DNA from: CAVWUA01 sp963758025
GTDB lineage: Bacteria; Planctomycetota; Planctomycetia; Isosphaerales; Isosphaeraceae
Direction: 5' to 3'
Length of the DNA stretch: 64,000 bases
Assembly (NCBI GenBank): GCA_963758025.1
Contig: CAVWUA010000001.1
Location: 620,001 to 684,000, forward strand
In this document: positions 27,759-37,716 of the stretch, in pieces
Numbering within the stretch: position 1 is the stretch's first letter
Layout: each line of letters starts with the position of its first letter
Notes under the pieces: generated by a model
The model's database searches: none
Seen by the model: only the letters and a program-made list of their open reading frames with translations
Told to the model about the DNA's origin: nothing
Translations under genes and position numbers: made by a program

Positions 27759-29051
27759 ATGCAACGTTTGGCTCGTCGGGACTTCCTCAAAGGCACGCTG
27801 GCCGGCACCGCGGCCGGGTTGACAATCCTCTCCGGCTCGTCGGCCAAGGCCGCGCCGAACGATCGGATCAATGTGGCCGTGATCGGGATCAGGGGGCGTG
27901 GCTCCAGCCTGGCGAACGGCTTCGCCGCGATGCCGGAGGCCCAGGTCACGCATCTCTGCGATATCGATTCCCGCCTCTTCGACGAGCGGCGCAAGGAGGT
28001 TGCCGGGCGTCAGGAGGGAAAGACGCCGGAAGTCGCGCAGGACTTGCGACGCGTGCTTGATGACAAATCGGTGGATGCCATCGTCGTCGCCACGCCCGAC
28101 CACTGGCACGCCCTGGCGACCGTCTGGGGCTGCCAGGCGGGCAAGCATGTGTACGTCGAGAAACCGGCCTCGCACGACGTCTGGGAAGGTCGGAAGATGG
28201 TCGAGGCCGCGCGGAAGTACGACCGGGTCGTGCAACTCGGCACGCAGAGCCGGAGCGTCGCGAACTATCGCGCGATGGTCGATTTCCTCCGCTCGGGCAA
28301 GCTCGGCAAGATCCACATCGCCAAGGCGTGGAATAGTCAGCGACGCCCCGACCTGCCCCGCCGAGAGGACACCGCCGCCCCCGAAGGGGTCGATTACAAT
28401 ATCTGGCAAGGCCCCGCGCCGTTGCGGCCGTTCAACGAGAACCGCTTCCACTACTCGTGGCACTGGCAATGGGACTACGGCACCGGCGACGTGGGTAACG
28501 ACGGCGTGCACGACCTCGACATCGCGCGTTGGGGGCTGGGCGTCACCGCGCCGAAGACCGTTGCCGGCGCGGGGGCGAAGTTCGAAAACGAGAACTGGCA
28601 GACCCCCGATACCCTGTACGTCACCTTCACCTTCCCCGACAACGACGCCATGCTCATCTACGAGCAGCGTGACTGGTCCCCCTACGTGCAGGAAGGGTTC
28701 GAGAACGGCGCGGCCTTCTACGGCACCGAGGGCTACATCCTCGCCGGTCGCGCGGGGTGGCGCTTGTTCGAGAAGGGGAACAAGGAGGTGCCGGTCGAAC
28801 GGACGCCCTTCTCCGACGAGCCGCACCGGCAGAACTTCCTCGATTGCATCAAAACGGGCGAGCGGCCCCATGCCGATATCGAGGAAGGACATCGTTCCTC
28901 GACCCTGGCCCACCTGGGTAACATCGTCTTCCGCGTCGGCCGCTGCCTGACCTTCGACGGTCAGACCGAGACGATCGCCGGAGACACCGAGGCGGCCTCC
29001 TTGTTGCGCCGAAGCTATCGCAAGCCATTCGAGATTCCCGAACAGGTTTGA
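27759..29051 (+). CDS. Tat-exported Gfo/Idh/MocA oxidoreductase
   Basis: 430 residues with a twin-arginine signal (ARRDFLKGTLAGTAAG). The NAD(P) fold follows, starting RINVAVIGIRGRGSSL, with VDAIVVATPDHWHALATVWGCQ and the catalytic Lys in KHVYVEKPAS. The C-terminal domain has NDGVHDLDIARWGLG. The ATG at 27759 follows GGAGGC. Planctomycetes encode many of these exported sugar oxidoreductases; the substrate cannot be told. Confidence 0.88.
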   Translation: MQRLARRDFLKGTLAGTAAGLTILSGSSAKAAPNDRINVAVIGIRGRGSSLANGFAAMPEAQVTHLCDIDSRLFDERRKEVAGRQEGKTPEVAQDLRRVLDDKSVDAIVVATPDHWHALATVWGCQAGKHVYVEKPASHDVWEGRKMVEAARKYDRVVQLGTQSRSVANYRAMVDFLRSGKLGKIHIAKAWNSQRRPDLPRREDTAAPEGVDYNIWQGPAPLRPFNENRFHYSWHWQWDYGTGDVGNDGVHDLDIARWGLGVTAPKTVAGAGAKFENENWQTPDTLYVTFTFPDNDAMLIYEQRDWSPYVQEGFENGAAFYGTEGYILAGRAGWRLFEKGNKEVPVERTPFSDEPHRQNFLDCIKTGERPHADIEEGHRSSTLAHLGNIVFRVGRCLTFDGQTETIAGDTEAASLLRRSYRKPFEIPEQV

Positions 29052-29099
29052 GGGCAAGGCGTTGAATGATAGCCTGACAATCCGTTCGCGAGTCGAAAC

Positions 29100-29672
29100 G
29101 TGCGATTGATTCTTGCCAGTGCCTCACCCCGTCGGCGGCTGCTTCTGACCCAGGAAGGGTATGATTTCGAGGTGATGCCCTCGCACATCGAGGAGCCGGA
29201 GCCGCCGCCGGGGACGGACCCGTCGCGTTACGCGGTGGAACTGGCCTGGCGCAAGGCGGCCGAGGTCGCGGCGAGAGTCGAACGTGGTTTGATTCTCGCC
29301 GCGGATACGACCTGCGCCGTCGAAGGGCAGATTCTCAACAAGCCGGTCGATCGGCAGGATGCCGAGCGGATGATCCGGCTTCAGGAAGGGCGCGACACGG
29401 AGGTCATCACCGGCGTGTGCCTCTATCGCGCCGAGTGTCACGAATGGATCGGCGCGGTGGAGTCCAGCATCGTACGGTTTCGCGTCCTGACCGACGCCGA
29501 GCGCCGAAACCATCTGGATTCCGGCAAGTGGGAAGGCAAGGCCGGGGCCTATGGCGTTCAGGACGAGGACCCGTTCGTCCAGGTGGTCACCGGAAGCTGG
29601 TCGAACGTCGTCGGCCTGCCGATGGAGCGACTCGCCGCTCTGCTCCGGACCTATCCCGCACTCAGGGAATGA
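29100..29672 (+). CDS. maf: Maf-family nucleoside-triphosphate pyrophosphatase
   Basis: 190 residues. Diagnostic blocks are LILASASPRRRLLLTQEG, ILAADTTCAVEGQILNKP (catalytic Asp), and GKWEGKAGAYGVQDEDPF followed by GSWSNVVGLPMERLAALL. Maf proteins hydrolyse noncanonical NTPs such as dTTP/UTP or methylated nucleotides and affect septum formation. The GTG start at 29100 gives the usual N-terminus directly; no good ribosome site precedes it. No frame break. Confidence 0.9.
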   Translation: MRLILASASPRRRLLLTQEGYDFEVMPSHIEEPEPPPGTDPSRYAVELAWRKAAEVAARVERGLILAADTTCAVEGQILNKPVDRQDAERMIRLQEGRDTEVITGVCLYRAECHEWIGAVESSIVRFRVLTDAERRNHLDSGKWEGKAGAYGVQDEDPFVQVVTGSWSNVVGLPMERLAALLRTYPALRE

Positions 29673-29762
29673 ACGCTAGACCGCATGGGCAGACGTTCGC
29701 CGATCTGGTAAGGTGGATCGCGCCGATTCTACCGATGAGAACCGCCGGCGCGGGAGAATGCG

Positions 29763-30827
29763 ATGAAGAGGTCGGATGTCGTGACCAGGAATCAGGCCGA
29801 CTCATCTTCTCCGCGACGTGGGCCTTATCGTTGGCGTTCCCGGCAGGTCGTCGGCGCAATTGGGATCGGCGTGCTCGTTCTGGGTCTGATCGTCGCCCTG
29901 GTTCTTCCGATGTTTGGCTCGTTGCGATCTTCCATGGCCGATGACGACGTCCCACTGACCCCCGCGCCCATCGACGGCAACAGGGCCTACGGGTATCTCA
30001 AACAGATTTTCGCGATGGGCCCTCACCCGGCAGGGTCGGAGGCCAACACGGCGGTTCGTCAATTCGTCGCCAAACATTTCGAGCAACATGGTGGCACGGT
30101 GCGCGAACAGCCGTTCCGTGCCCGGCACCCGCTTACCCACCAGCCGATTGAGATGGTCAACCTGATCGGCTCGTGGTTCCCCGAGCGCAAGGAACGGGTG
30201 GTGATCGCCGCGCACTACGATTCCCGCCCTCATCCGGACGAAGACCCGGACCCCGCTCGTCGTCGTGAGCCCTTCATCGGCGCCAACGACCCGGCCTCCA
30301 GCATGGCTCTGCTGATGGAGATCGCTCAGCACTTGAAGGATGCGCCCACTCCCTGGGGCGTCGATCTCGTCCTGTTCGACGGTGAAGAACTGGTTTACGA
30401 CCGCGCTGGTGAGTTCTTCCTCGGCTCCAAGGCCTTCAGCGCCGACTATGCCGCTCGACGGAAACGGGACAAGGACGGATCGCGATACATCGCGGGGATC
30501 GTACTCGATTTGGTGGGCGGGCGCGACCTTCTCATTGAGAGAGAGCCGTACAGCCTCCGACTCGCGCCGAAGTTGGTCCGCGACGTCTGGGACGTCGCCG
30601 ATCGGCTGAACGTCCCCGTCTTCAGCGACAATGTTGGCCGTGAGGTCCTCGACGATCACCTGCCGTTGAACAATGTGCGGATTCCGACGATCGACATCAT
30701 CGACTTCGATTACCCATTTTGGCACACCGCCGACGACACCCCCGAAAACTGCTCCGGTGAGAGCCTCGCCAACGTTGGACGCGTTGTCACCGCCTGGCTC
30801 AACAAGCCCGCGCCGACGCCAAAGTGA
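29763..30827 (+). CDS. M28-family membrane-anchored peptidase / glutaminyl-cyclase-like
   Basis: 354 residues with one N-terminal membrane anchor (VVGAIGIGVLVLGLIVALVL) and a zinc-dependent M28 fold outside: VVIAAHYDSRPHPDED (first zinc His and the Asp), GANDPASSMALLMEIA (bridging Asp), LVLFDGEELVYD (catalytic Glu) and DFDYPFWHTADDTPENC (last zinc His). The spacing FDGEE and WHT fits glutaminyl-peptide cyclotransferases as well as aminopeptidases, so both remain possible. The start is ATG at 29763. Confidence 0.85.
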   Translation: MKRSDVVTRNQADSSSPRRGPYRWRSRQVVGAIGIGVLVLGLIVALVLPMFGSLRSSMADDDVPLTPAPIDGNRAYGYLKQIFAMGPHPAGSEANTAVRQFVAKHFEQHGGTVREQPFRARHPLTHQPIEMVNLIGSWFPERKERVVIAAHYDSRPHPDEDPDPARRREPFIGANDPASSMALLMEIAQHLKDAPTPWGVDLVLFDGEELVYDRAGEFFLGSKAFSADYAARRKRDKDGSRYIAGIVLDLVGGRDLLIEREPYSLRLAPKLVRDVWDVADRLNVPVFSDNVGREVLDDHLPLNNVRIPTIDIIDFDYPFWHTADDTPENCSGESLANVGRVVTAWLNKPAPTPK

Positions 30828-30844
30828 TGTTGACGCGTGCCCGA

Positions 30845-31138
30845 TCAATTCCGCGCGTTGATCTTTCGCTTCAAACGCTCCCGCTCCTGTCGAGTGACAT
30901 CCAGATCAAACTGGGCCATGAGTAGATCGAGCCGCTGCCTCAGGAGCGCCTCGCGGGCGACCGAGAGAATCCGGCCCCGGAACTTCGCCTCTTCCAGCGC
31001 TTCGTCCACGATCGGTTCCAACTCCGACCGGACCTCCAGCGGCATTCCCTGGAGCCGCTGCTTCAGCGCCAGCAACTCACTCGGAAGGTGATCCTCCGAG
31101 TTGCTCTCCCGCGCGGCCTGTCGTGGTGCATGGTTCAT
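30845..31138 (-). CDS. Small charged helical hypothetical protein
   Basis: 97 residues, largely helical and strongly charged: PSELLALKQRLQGMPLEVRS, ELEPIVDEALEEAKFRGRIL and LLMAQFDLDVTRQERERLKR. There is no signal peptide or membrane segment. The ATG at 31138 follows GAGG. It is convergent with the peptidase gene 17 bases away. No family recognised; a coiled-coil or adaptor role is possible. Confidence 0.6.
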   Translation of the reverse strand: MNHAPRQAARESNSEDHLPSELLALKQRLQGMPLEVRSELEPIVDEALEEAKFRGRILSVAREALLRQRLDLLMAQFDLDVTRQERERLKRKINARN

Positions 31139-31379
31139 GGGTGTACCTCGTCAAAGTGGGTATTCCAGTCTAACATGGAAAACCAGAGAATGTATTCCGA
31201 AAGACCGGAATTGCTCATCTGGGTAAAATGTGCGGTTTGAGGTCCTTGGGGAAGGTGTTTTCGGGGGATTGGACTTTCTTCAAGTGGACCTGGGCGTTAG
31301 AGTACGCGCCCCGATCGAAGGTGAGCCGGCCCTCGCCCTCGGTCTCGTTGCGACGTCTTGGACAGGGAGGTCCGAGCCC

Positions 31380-34300
31380 ATGCACTGCCGCGCCTGTTCT
31401 GTTGGCCTGGTGGCGCTGACCGCCGGATTGTGGGTGGTCGCCAGCGCGACCGTGTCGCTCTCTCAGACGGCACCCAAGATGGGGGTCTTGCACGACGGCT
31501 TCGAATCCTCACGCCCGAGCTGGCGGCAGGAGGAGACGGACCTCGCGGTCGATCTTCGGGCTCACGATCGGAGCGACCGGTTCCGCCATGAGGGGAAAGC
31601 GGCGGAGCACTTCCACTTCACGGCCTCGGGGCTGGGGAGCGGACTCTTCTACAGCTACCCTCTACCTCCAAAGCTGGTGCTGACCGACGACTTGAAGGTC
31701 AGTCTCTACTGCCGATCGAACCTGGGCGGGGTGCAGTTGCTTGGGCGGGTCGTTCTGCCGGAAGACATCGATCCGGATACAGGCCAACCGTCGTTCGTGA
31801 TCGTGCCGGGAACGATCTACGACGATCCGGACCGTTGGCAGCGTCTGGAGTTGAGCGGCCTTCCCCTGATCGTCGAGCCAGGCCCGCATCCTGCGACTCA
31901 AGACGGGCCGCCGGGTGAGCCTGGCCAATGCCTACCTCGATCGGGTGGTCGTGAATCTCTACGGCGGACCAGGCGAGGCGCAGGCCTATCTCGATGACCT
32001 CACGATCGGTCCCGTGCCGGAATCACTCGCGCAAACACGTCCCGCGACAGATGCTCCGACGGATTCCAATCCGGCCCCTCCGGTCGCCGGAACCGAGCCA
32101 TCCACGCCCGGCAACCCGGTGCGTCTGGATGGTGGAATGCTCTTTCGTGGTCGGGAAGGATGGGTTCCCTCGATTCTCGACGCGCCGGGAGCGGACCTCG
32201 ACACAGCGCGTCGCTTCGGGTTCGATGTCCTGGCCGTGGACCTGAATGATGATCCGAAGTGGGTTCAACAGGCGGTCCAGCTCGGATTTCTGCTGATGCC
32301 GCGACTCGCTGGCGCGCGGAGCGGGTCCACTCTCGATGCCGAGAAGGCGCTCGACGCCGTGGCGACTTACCCCTTCCGTGACTCGGTCGCGTTCTGGAAC
32401 CTGGGCGAAGGTCTCGGCGCATCGACCGATCCCGAAGCCCGACAAGCGGAACTGGAGCGTGTCCGCGCCATCGTCTCGGGGCTGCGAGAATTGCCTGAAG
32501 GTACGCCGAAACTGACCACAGGGGTCATCAGCGGCCTGTTCCCGCAATACGCCGTTCCTGGTCAAAACCTCGATTTGATGGGGGTCGGTCCGCACTCCTG
32601 GGGCTCCAGCATGGAGCCTTTTGACACATTTCAGTATCTCCAGCAACGACGGAACCTGACCGCTCTCTGGAACTTGCGAGCCCCCTACTGGGCCTGGGTC
32701 CCCGTCGCGGCCCCCTCTAAGGTGCGGAGCGCGGTCTGGGGAAAGGATGTCCCCCCGGCCTGGGGCACGGCCCGTGTACAACCGGAACAGGTGCGGGTGA
32801 ATACCTATCTGGCCTTGATGGCGGGATACCGGGGAGTCGGTTTCCGGGGAGATGCCGAGCTGACGCGCGATGCCGGGCGGCCTGTGCTCTACGAACTCGG
32901 TCTTCTGAACGCCGAGATGGACCTGGTCCAGTCGATCGTGGCGCAGGGGGCCGAGGTCCAGGCGCTGCCGACCTATCCGCCCGATCCGAAGGTGCTGATC
33001 CAGTACAACACCTCCCAGACGCAGAGCAACTTCGGCAATGCCGGCAACACGCAGATCCATCCGGAAACCAGCGCGCATCCCACCATTCGCGCCGCGTCGA
33101 TCGCGACGAGGGATGGCCGAGGTCGGCTCGTGCTGATCGCGGACATGGCCCTCCACGGACAGTGGCAGCCTCCGCAAATGGCCCTGCATGAGCTGAACGT
33201 GGTCGTTCCGGGGGTTCCTCGGGATGCGCAGGCGTTCGAGTTGAGTCTGGGCGAGGTCCGCTGGTTGAGCACCGATCGTCCGCCGGGAGGGGTCCGGTTC
33301 ACCTTGCCGGAGTTCGGCGTGGCGACGATGGTGCTCGTGACGACCGACCAGCAATTGATCATGAATCTGAAACAGGCAGTCAGCGCGATCCGCCCCCGCG
33401 CCGTCGATTTCGCCATCCGACAGGCCCGGCATCAACTCGAAACGGCCCGGACGATCCACAGTCTGCTGGAAAACCGGGGGGCCAAGGTGCGCGACAGCGA
33501 GGACCTGCTGAACCTGGCCACCAAGAGCCTGGAGGCGGCGGAATCGGCATATCAAGGCCTCAACTACATGGACGCCTGGGATGAGGCCCAGCGGATCACC
33601 CGTCCCTTACGGATCTTGATGCGCGCGCACTGGGACAAATCCCACGCCGAGCTGATCGAGAGCGCGAAAACCGCCCGCGACCGTTCCCCCGGATCGGGTT
33701 CGCGCAATCGCCAGGTTACGACTCGCCCGCGGAGTCCGGAAAGCGGGCCGAAGCAGCCGAACCTAGCCGTTCCAGTGGTCGCCAGCCCGCCTCTGGTGGC
33801 CGTTCAAACCCTTCCCCAGAACGACGTCTGGAGCGACTGGATTCAGGGGCTGGATGGCTATCGCTTCGGCCGCAATCTGCTGGAAAGTGGCACGTTCGAT
33901 GTGCGAGATTCCGAGGCGTTGAATGAAGCTGGCTGGTCGGATGCCGGTTATCATTACGACCGGGCGGAGGTCAAGACCGCCACCCTGCTCGGCGAAAGCT
34001 GGTCCGGGCTGGGCCTGAAACTCATCGTCGCGGCGGCCGGCGAGGAAGGAGCCGAGGCGGCCGTCCCCTTCCTGGACCACATGGCCGCGGGCGTGCGTAC
34101 TCCCCCGGTTCGAATCCTCGCGCACAAGATGGCTCGCATCAGCGTGCTCGTCAAGTTTTCCTGGCCGATCGAACAGGGTGGTGGCGGGTTGATCATCCGA
34201 GACTCGATCGGCGGTGAGGCCCTTCAGTTCCGCACGACGACGCCGATGCCCGATTGGACCGAGGTCGTCCTGTTCCGACGGATGCCCGCCGATGGCGAGC

Positions 34301-34542
34301 TGACGGTCACGCTCGGCCTGGCCGGTTACGGCATTGCCGAGTTCGACGAGCTGCGGATCGAACTGCTGGAGGAAACCAGACCACACGCTCCTCAGGTCAA
34401 TCCCCTGGCGGGCGATCCGTCACGTCGGCCCGCGGCCCCCCGGTCTCGCATTCCGGTCCCCGAACCGTCGAGGCCCCTCGCCTCAAGGCCCGAACAACGG
34501 CGCTCGACCGCCGCGCCGGCTCCGGCGTCCCGGCCACGCTAA
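31380..34542 (+). CDS. Large secreted protein with TIM-barrel-like core, one frame break
   Basis: About 1050 residues after joining two frames. The ATG at 31380, behind GGGAGG, starts a signal peptide (ACSVGLVALTAGLWVVASAT). A beta-rich N-terminal domain ends in DDPDRWQRLELSGLPL. The frame changes near 31880 and continues RILRLKTGRRVSLANAYLDR. From about residue 270 a region resembling a glycosidase barrel appears (SILDAPGADLDTARRFGFDV, FWNLGEGLGA, RVNTYLALMAGYRGVGFRGD), without identifiable catalytic residues. A helical stretch and a further beta domain follow, ending in a Pro/Arg-rich tail. Similar large proteins are known in planctomycetes without function. It precedes the pil block but is separated by 458 bases. 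Confidence 0.65.
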
Positions 34543-34628
34543 GGTGGTCGGGTTGAGCCAGCACAGATTGAGCACCTCCCTTCCCGAACTGTCACATCCT
34601 GTACAATCCTGACGTATTTCCAGTGAAC

Positions 34629-34647
34629 CGAACGCGCTCCGCGTTCG
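34629..34647. terminator. Hairpin downstream of the large secreted protein gene
   Basis: CGAACGCG-CTC-CGCGTTCG is a perfect 8-base-pair stem with a 3-base loop, about 85 bases after the stop. No T run follows, so termination is only likely, not certain. Confidence 0.4.
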
Positions 34648-34870
34648 TATGTTAAACTTGGTCGATTCCTCCGCGTGGGCGGGGGAGATCGGTCCATCCC
34701 TTCTCACGCGCATTGACAAACGAAATCTACAGAGGCGGTTCCTCGGAATTCCGGGAACTTATCACGGGTGCCGGACGTCGAATATGGGTGACGTGGTTCA
34801 TCCACAATCCCGAGTCGTCCGGTCCACCGGACTTTCTCGGCGTTCCTCGATCCGTAGGCTTTCCGTTTCG

Positions 34871-34900
34871 TTGACTTGGGACGGTCCGCTCTGCTAGCGT
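34871..34900 (+). promoter_or_regulatory. Candidate promoter of the pilM block
   Basis: TTGACT (34871-34876) and TAGCGT (34895-34900) are 18 bases apart, about 100 bases upstream of the pilM ATG. The -10 match is moderate. Confidence 0.35.
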
Positions 34901-35000
34901 GGTGCGTCCGCCGGTTCGCCGGCGTCACCTCTCTCCGCATTTTAGCCGAGCAAACTCACGACATCCGGTCCGGGTCCCGACTCGACAGGAGTTCTCTCTC

Positions 35001-37593
35001 ATGGCGAAGATCCAGGCCGTCTGGGCGATCGATATCGGTCAGGCCGCCCTGAAGGCGTTGAAGCTCGTTCCGGGCGAGACCCCCGAGCAGGTCGTGGCCG
35101 AGGCGTTCGACTTCATCGAGTATCCGAAGATCCTCAGCCAGCCCGACGCCGACGCCGAGGAGCTGGTCCGCGAGGCCCTCACCACGTTCCTGGGCCGCAA
35201 CGAATTAAAAGGGGCCCGCGTGGCGATCGCCGTGCCGGGCCAGGCCGGGCTGGTCAAGTTCATCAAGCTGCCCCCGGTCGAGAAGAAGCGCATCCCCGAC
35301 ATCGTCAAGTTCGAGGCCCGGCAGCAAATTCCCTTCGCGCTCGACGAGGTCATCTGGGATTACCAGCAGATCGGTGGCGATTCCGCCGGTGGTGACGATG
35401 AGGACGAGGGATTCACTCCCGCCGAGGTCGGTCTGTTCGCCATGAAGCGCGACCAGATCAATCGGGCGATCCTGCCGCTCCAGAACGCCGGGATCGAGGT
35501 GGACATCGTCCAGATGAGCCCGATCTCGCTCTACAACTACGCCGCGTTCGACCTGCCCCGCACCGAGGACGGCTCGGTCGTCCTGCTGGATGTCGGGGCC
35601 GACAATACCGACCTGATCATCACCGACGGCGTGCGGATCTGGCAGCGCAACGTGCCGATCGGCGGCAACCACTTCACCCGCGCCTTGACCAAGGAGCTGA
35701 AGCTCACCTTCGCCAAGGCCGAACACCTGAAGCGCAACGCCACCAAGGCCCCCGACCCCCGCGCCGTCTTCACCGCCATGCGTGGCGTCTTCAACGACTT
35801 CTCCAGCGAGATCAGCCGTTCCATCGGCTTCTACTCGAGCGTGAACCGTCAGGCCAAGATCGCCAAGATCGTCGGCCTGGGTAACGGGTTCAAGCTGCCG
35901 GGGCTGCAGAAATTCCTCCAGCAGAACCTCAACTACGAGGTGGAGAAGCTGGAGAATTACCCGCACCTGGTCGGCGAGGAGGTCACGGCCGCTCCCCAGT
36001 TCCAGGAGAACCTGATGTCGTTCGCCGTCACGTACGGCCTCGGCGTGCAGGGACTGGGTCTGGCGCCGCTCAAGACGAACCTGCTGCCGCCGGAGATCGA
36101 GCAGGTGCGGATGGTCCGCCGCAAGAAGCCGTGGGCCCTGGCGGCCTCGGCACTCCTGATGCTCGGCTTCTCGGCCGCCTTTTTCGGCCAGTGGAGCGCC
36201 TGGGCGAAGGTCAGTTCCGAGGAGTTCAAGTCCGCCGTCAGTCAGGCCAATCAGGCCGCCTCGTCGGGCGACCGGATCAAGAGCGAGTTCGAATCGGCCA
36301 AGGGGGCTTTCACCAGCAAACTGGAGGAAGGCAAGGCCCTGACCGCCGAATCGGCCAAGGCGGCAAGCTGGCCGGCTCTGCTGAAGAAGATCAACGACGC
36401 CCTGCCCAATGCGCCGGAGATTCTCCAGAAAAATGGCCTCGATCCCGAAGCGCCGGAGAATCAGGCCCTGGTTCGCGACCTGCGCGTGCATATCGACGCC
36501 GTGCTCCCGCGCTACCGGACGGACTTGCAGTCCGACTGGTATGCCAACCTGCCCGACATGGCGAAGAACTACATGCACCCGTACGACCGGCAGAACCCGC
36601 CCCAGGGCGAGGGCTGGGTCATCCAGATCTTCGGCCACCACTACAACCCGACCCCCTACGGCGAGACCGCCAAGCGGCTCTCGCCTCGTGAGCGGTCGAT
36701 CGCCCTGGGGCCGATCCCCTACCTCACCCAGAAGGTCGTCCCCTGGTTCTGGACGCCCGCGATGCGGCAGTTCGGCATCAATCATGCCGCACTCGTCTGG
36801 GTGGACCCCGACTATGAATGGGTCACGTCCAAGGCCGCCGGCGGCTACAAACTCCCGACCGCCAAGGAAGCCCTGGCGCGTGTTGGTGGCGAAAGCGCCG
36901 GCATGGGGGGCGGCAGCGGCATGATGGGAATGATGGGGATGATGGGCGGAATGCAGGAAATGACCGGTTCCGGCATGATGGGCTCGGGCATGATGATGGG
37001 TCCCATGAATGAGATGGCCAACATGGAGGCGATGTATGGCGCCATGTCGTCCAGCAGTTATGGCCCAGGGATGATGGGAGGGCAGGCCCAGACCAAGGAG
37101 GGAATGGAGGAGACGAAGCTTGTCCGGACGGACTTCCTCATCCAGCTCGTCTGGCAGCCACCCAAGCCCGACGCGGAACCCAAGACGATCGAGGAGATCT
37201 CCAAGGAGCTGACTGACGCGGCGGCCAAGGCCGAGGGCTCCATTCAGGTCTCGGCCGCGGACGAGCAGAAGTTCATCCAGGAGTCGGCCGAGTCCACCAA
37301 ACAGGCCCAGCAAGAGATTCAGGCGAAGGTGCAAGAGGTGATGAAGAAAGCGGCGACCACGGCTCCCGCGGCGGCCACGCCCAGCGCGGGCCCAGCGGCG
37401 CCACGGCTCCCGCGACGGCCGCGCCAACGCGGGTCCGGCGGGCGCCACGCCTCCGGCCACGCCTGGAGCGGTGCCCCCCGTGCAACCGGGGGCAGCCCCG
37501 GCCATCCCGTCGGCTCCGCCTCAAACACCGGCACCCGCGCCTGCGCCCGCCAATCCGGCGGGTGGCGCGGCCGCGGCCATGCCTCCTCAGTAG
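35001..37593 (+). CDS. pilM: PilM-like actin-fold protein with Met-rich C-terminal extension
   Basis: About 860 residues. The N-terminal half is PilM (actin/FtsA fold): AIDIGQAALKALKLVPGE at the nucleotide loop, KGARVAIAVPGQAGLVKFIK, LPPVEKKRIPDIVKFEARQQ, VVLLDVGADNTDLIITDG and VGLGNGFKLPGLQKFL. Near residue 375 a membrane helix follows (ALAASALLMLGFSAAFFGQW), which ordinary cytoplasmic PilM lacks, so the protein resembles PilM fused to PilN. Residues about 632-695 are Met/Gly-rich (GMMGMMGMMGGMQEM, MNEMANMEAMYG). The Ala/Pro tail is broken by indels near 37395-37430; the proline-rich reading resumes and stops at 37593. It heads a three-gene block with two Met-rich membrane proteins. AGGAG precedes the ATG at 35001. 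Confidence 0.82.
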
Positions 37594-37716
37594 TGACGCG
37601 CTGAAACGCTGTTCTCCCGCGTCCACGTCGCGATGCGGGAGGACGGCTCGGCAGTTGCCTTGCGACGACACATCCACGAACGTTCGATCGAAACCTAGAA
37701 GCAGGTCCGAGACATC

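Larger units (their letters stand above)
34543..35000. other. Intergenic region before the pilM block, 458 bases
   Basis: No convincing gene. The only long frame, 34649-34897, has no family likeness, no ribosome site and atypical composition. The stretch holds a hairpin at 34629-34647, a -10-like TGTACAAT near 34599-34606 and a promoter candidate at 34871-34900. Confidence 0.45.

Noticed and set aside
27015..29057. 680-codon open frame on the minus strand
   Set aside because: Opposite the GNAT and oxidoreductase genes, which have clear family motifs; no ribosome site or conserved domain on the minus strand.
34649..34897. 82-codon open frame before pilM
   Set aside because: No ribosome site, no homology and atypical composition. 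More likely a regulatory gap.
35205..37505. 766-codon open frame on the minus strand
   Set aside because: It lies exactly opposite the PilM-like gene, has repetitive Arg/Leu/Asp composition and no family motif. It is a shadow caused by high GC codon bias.
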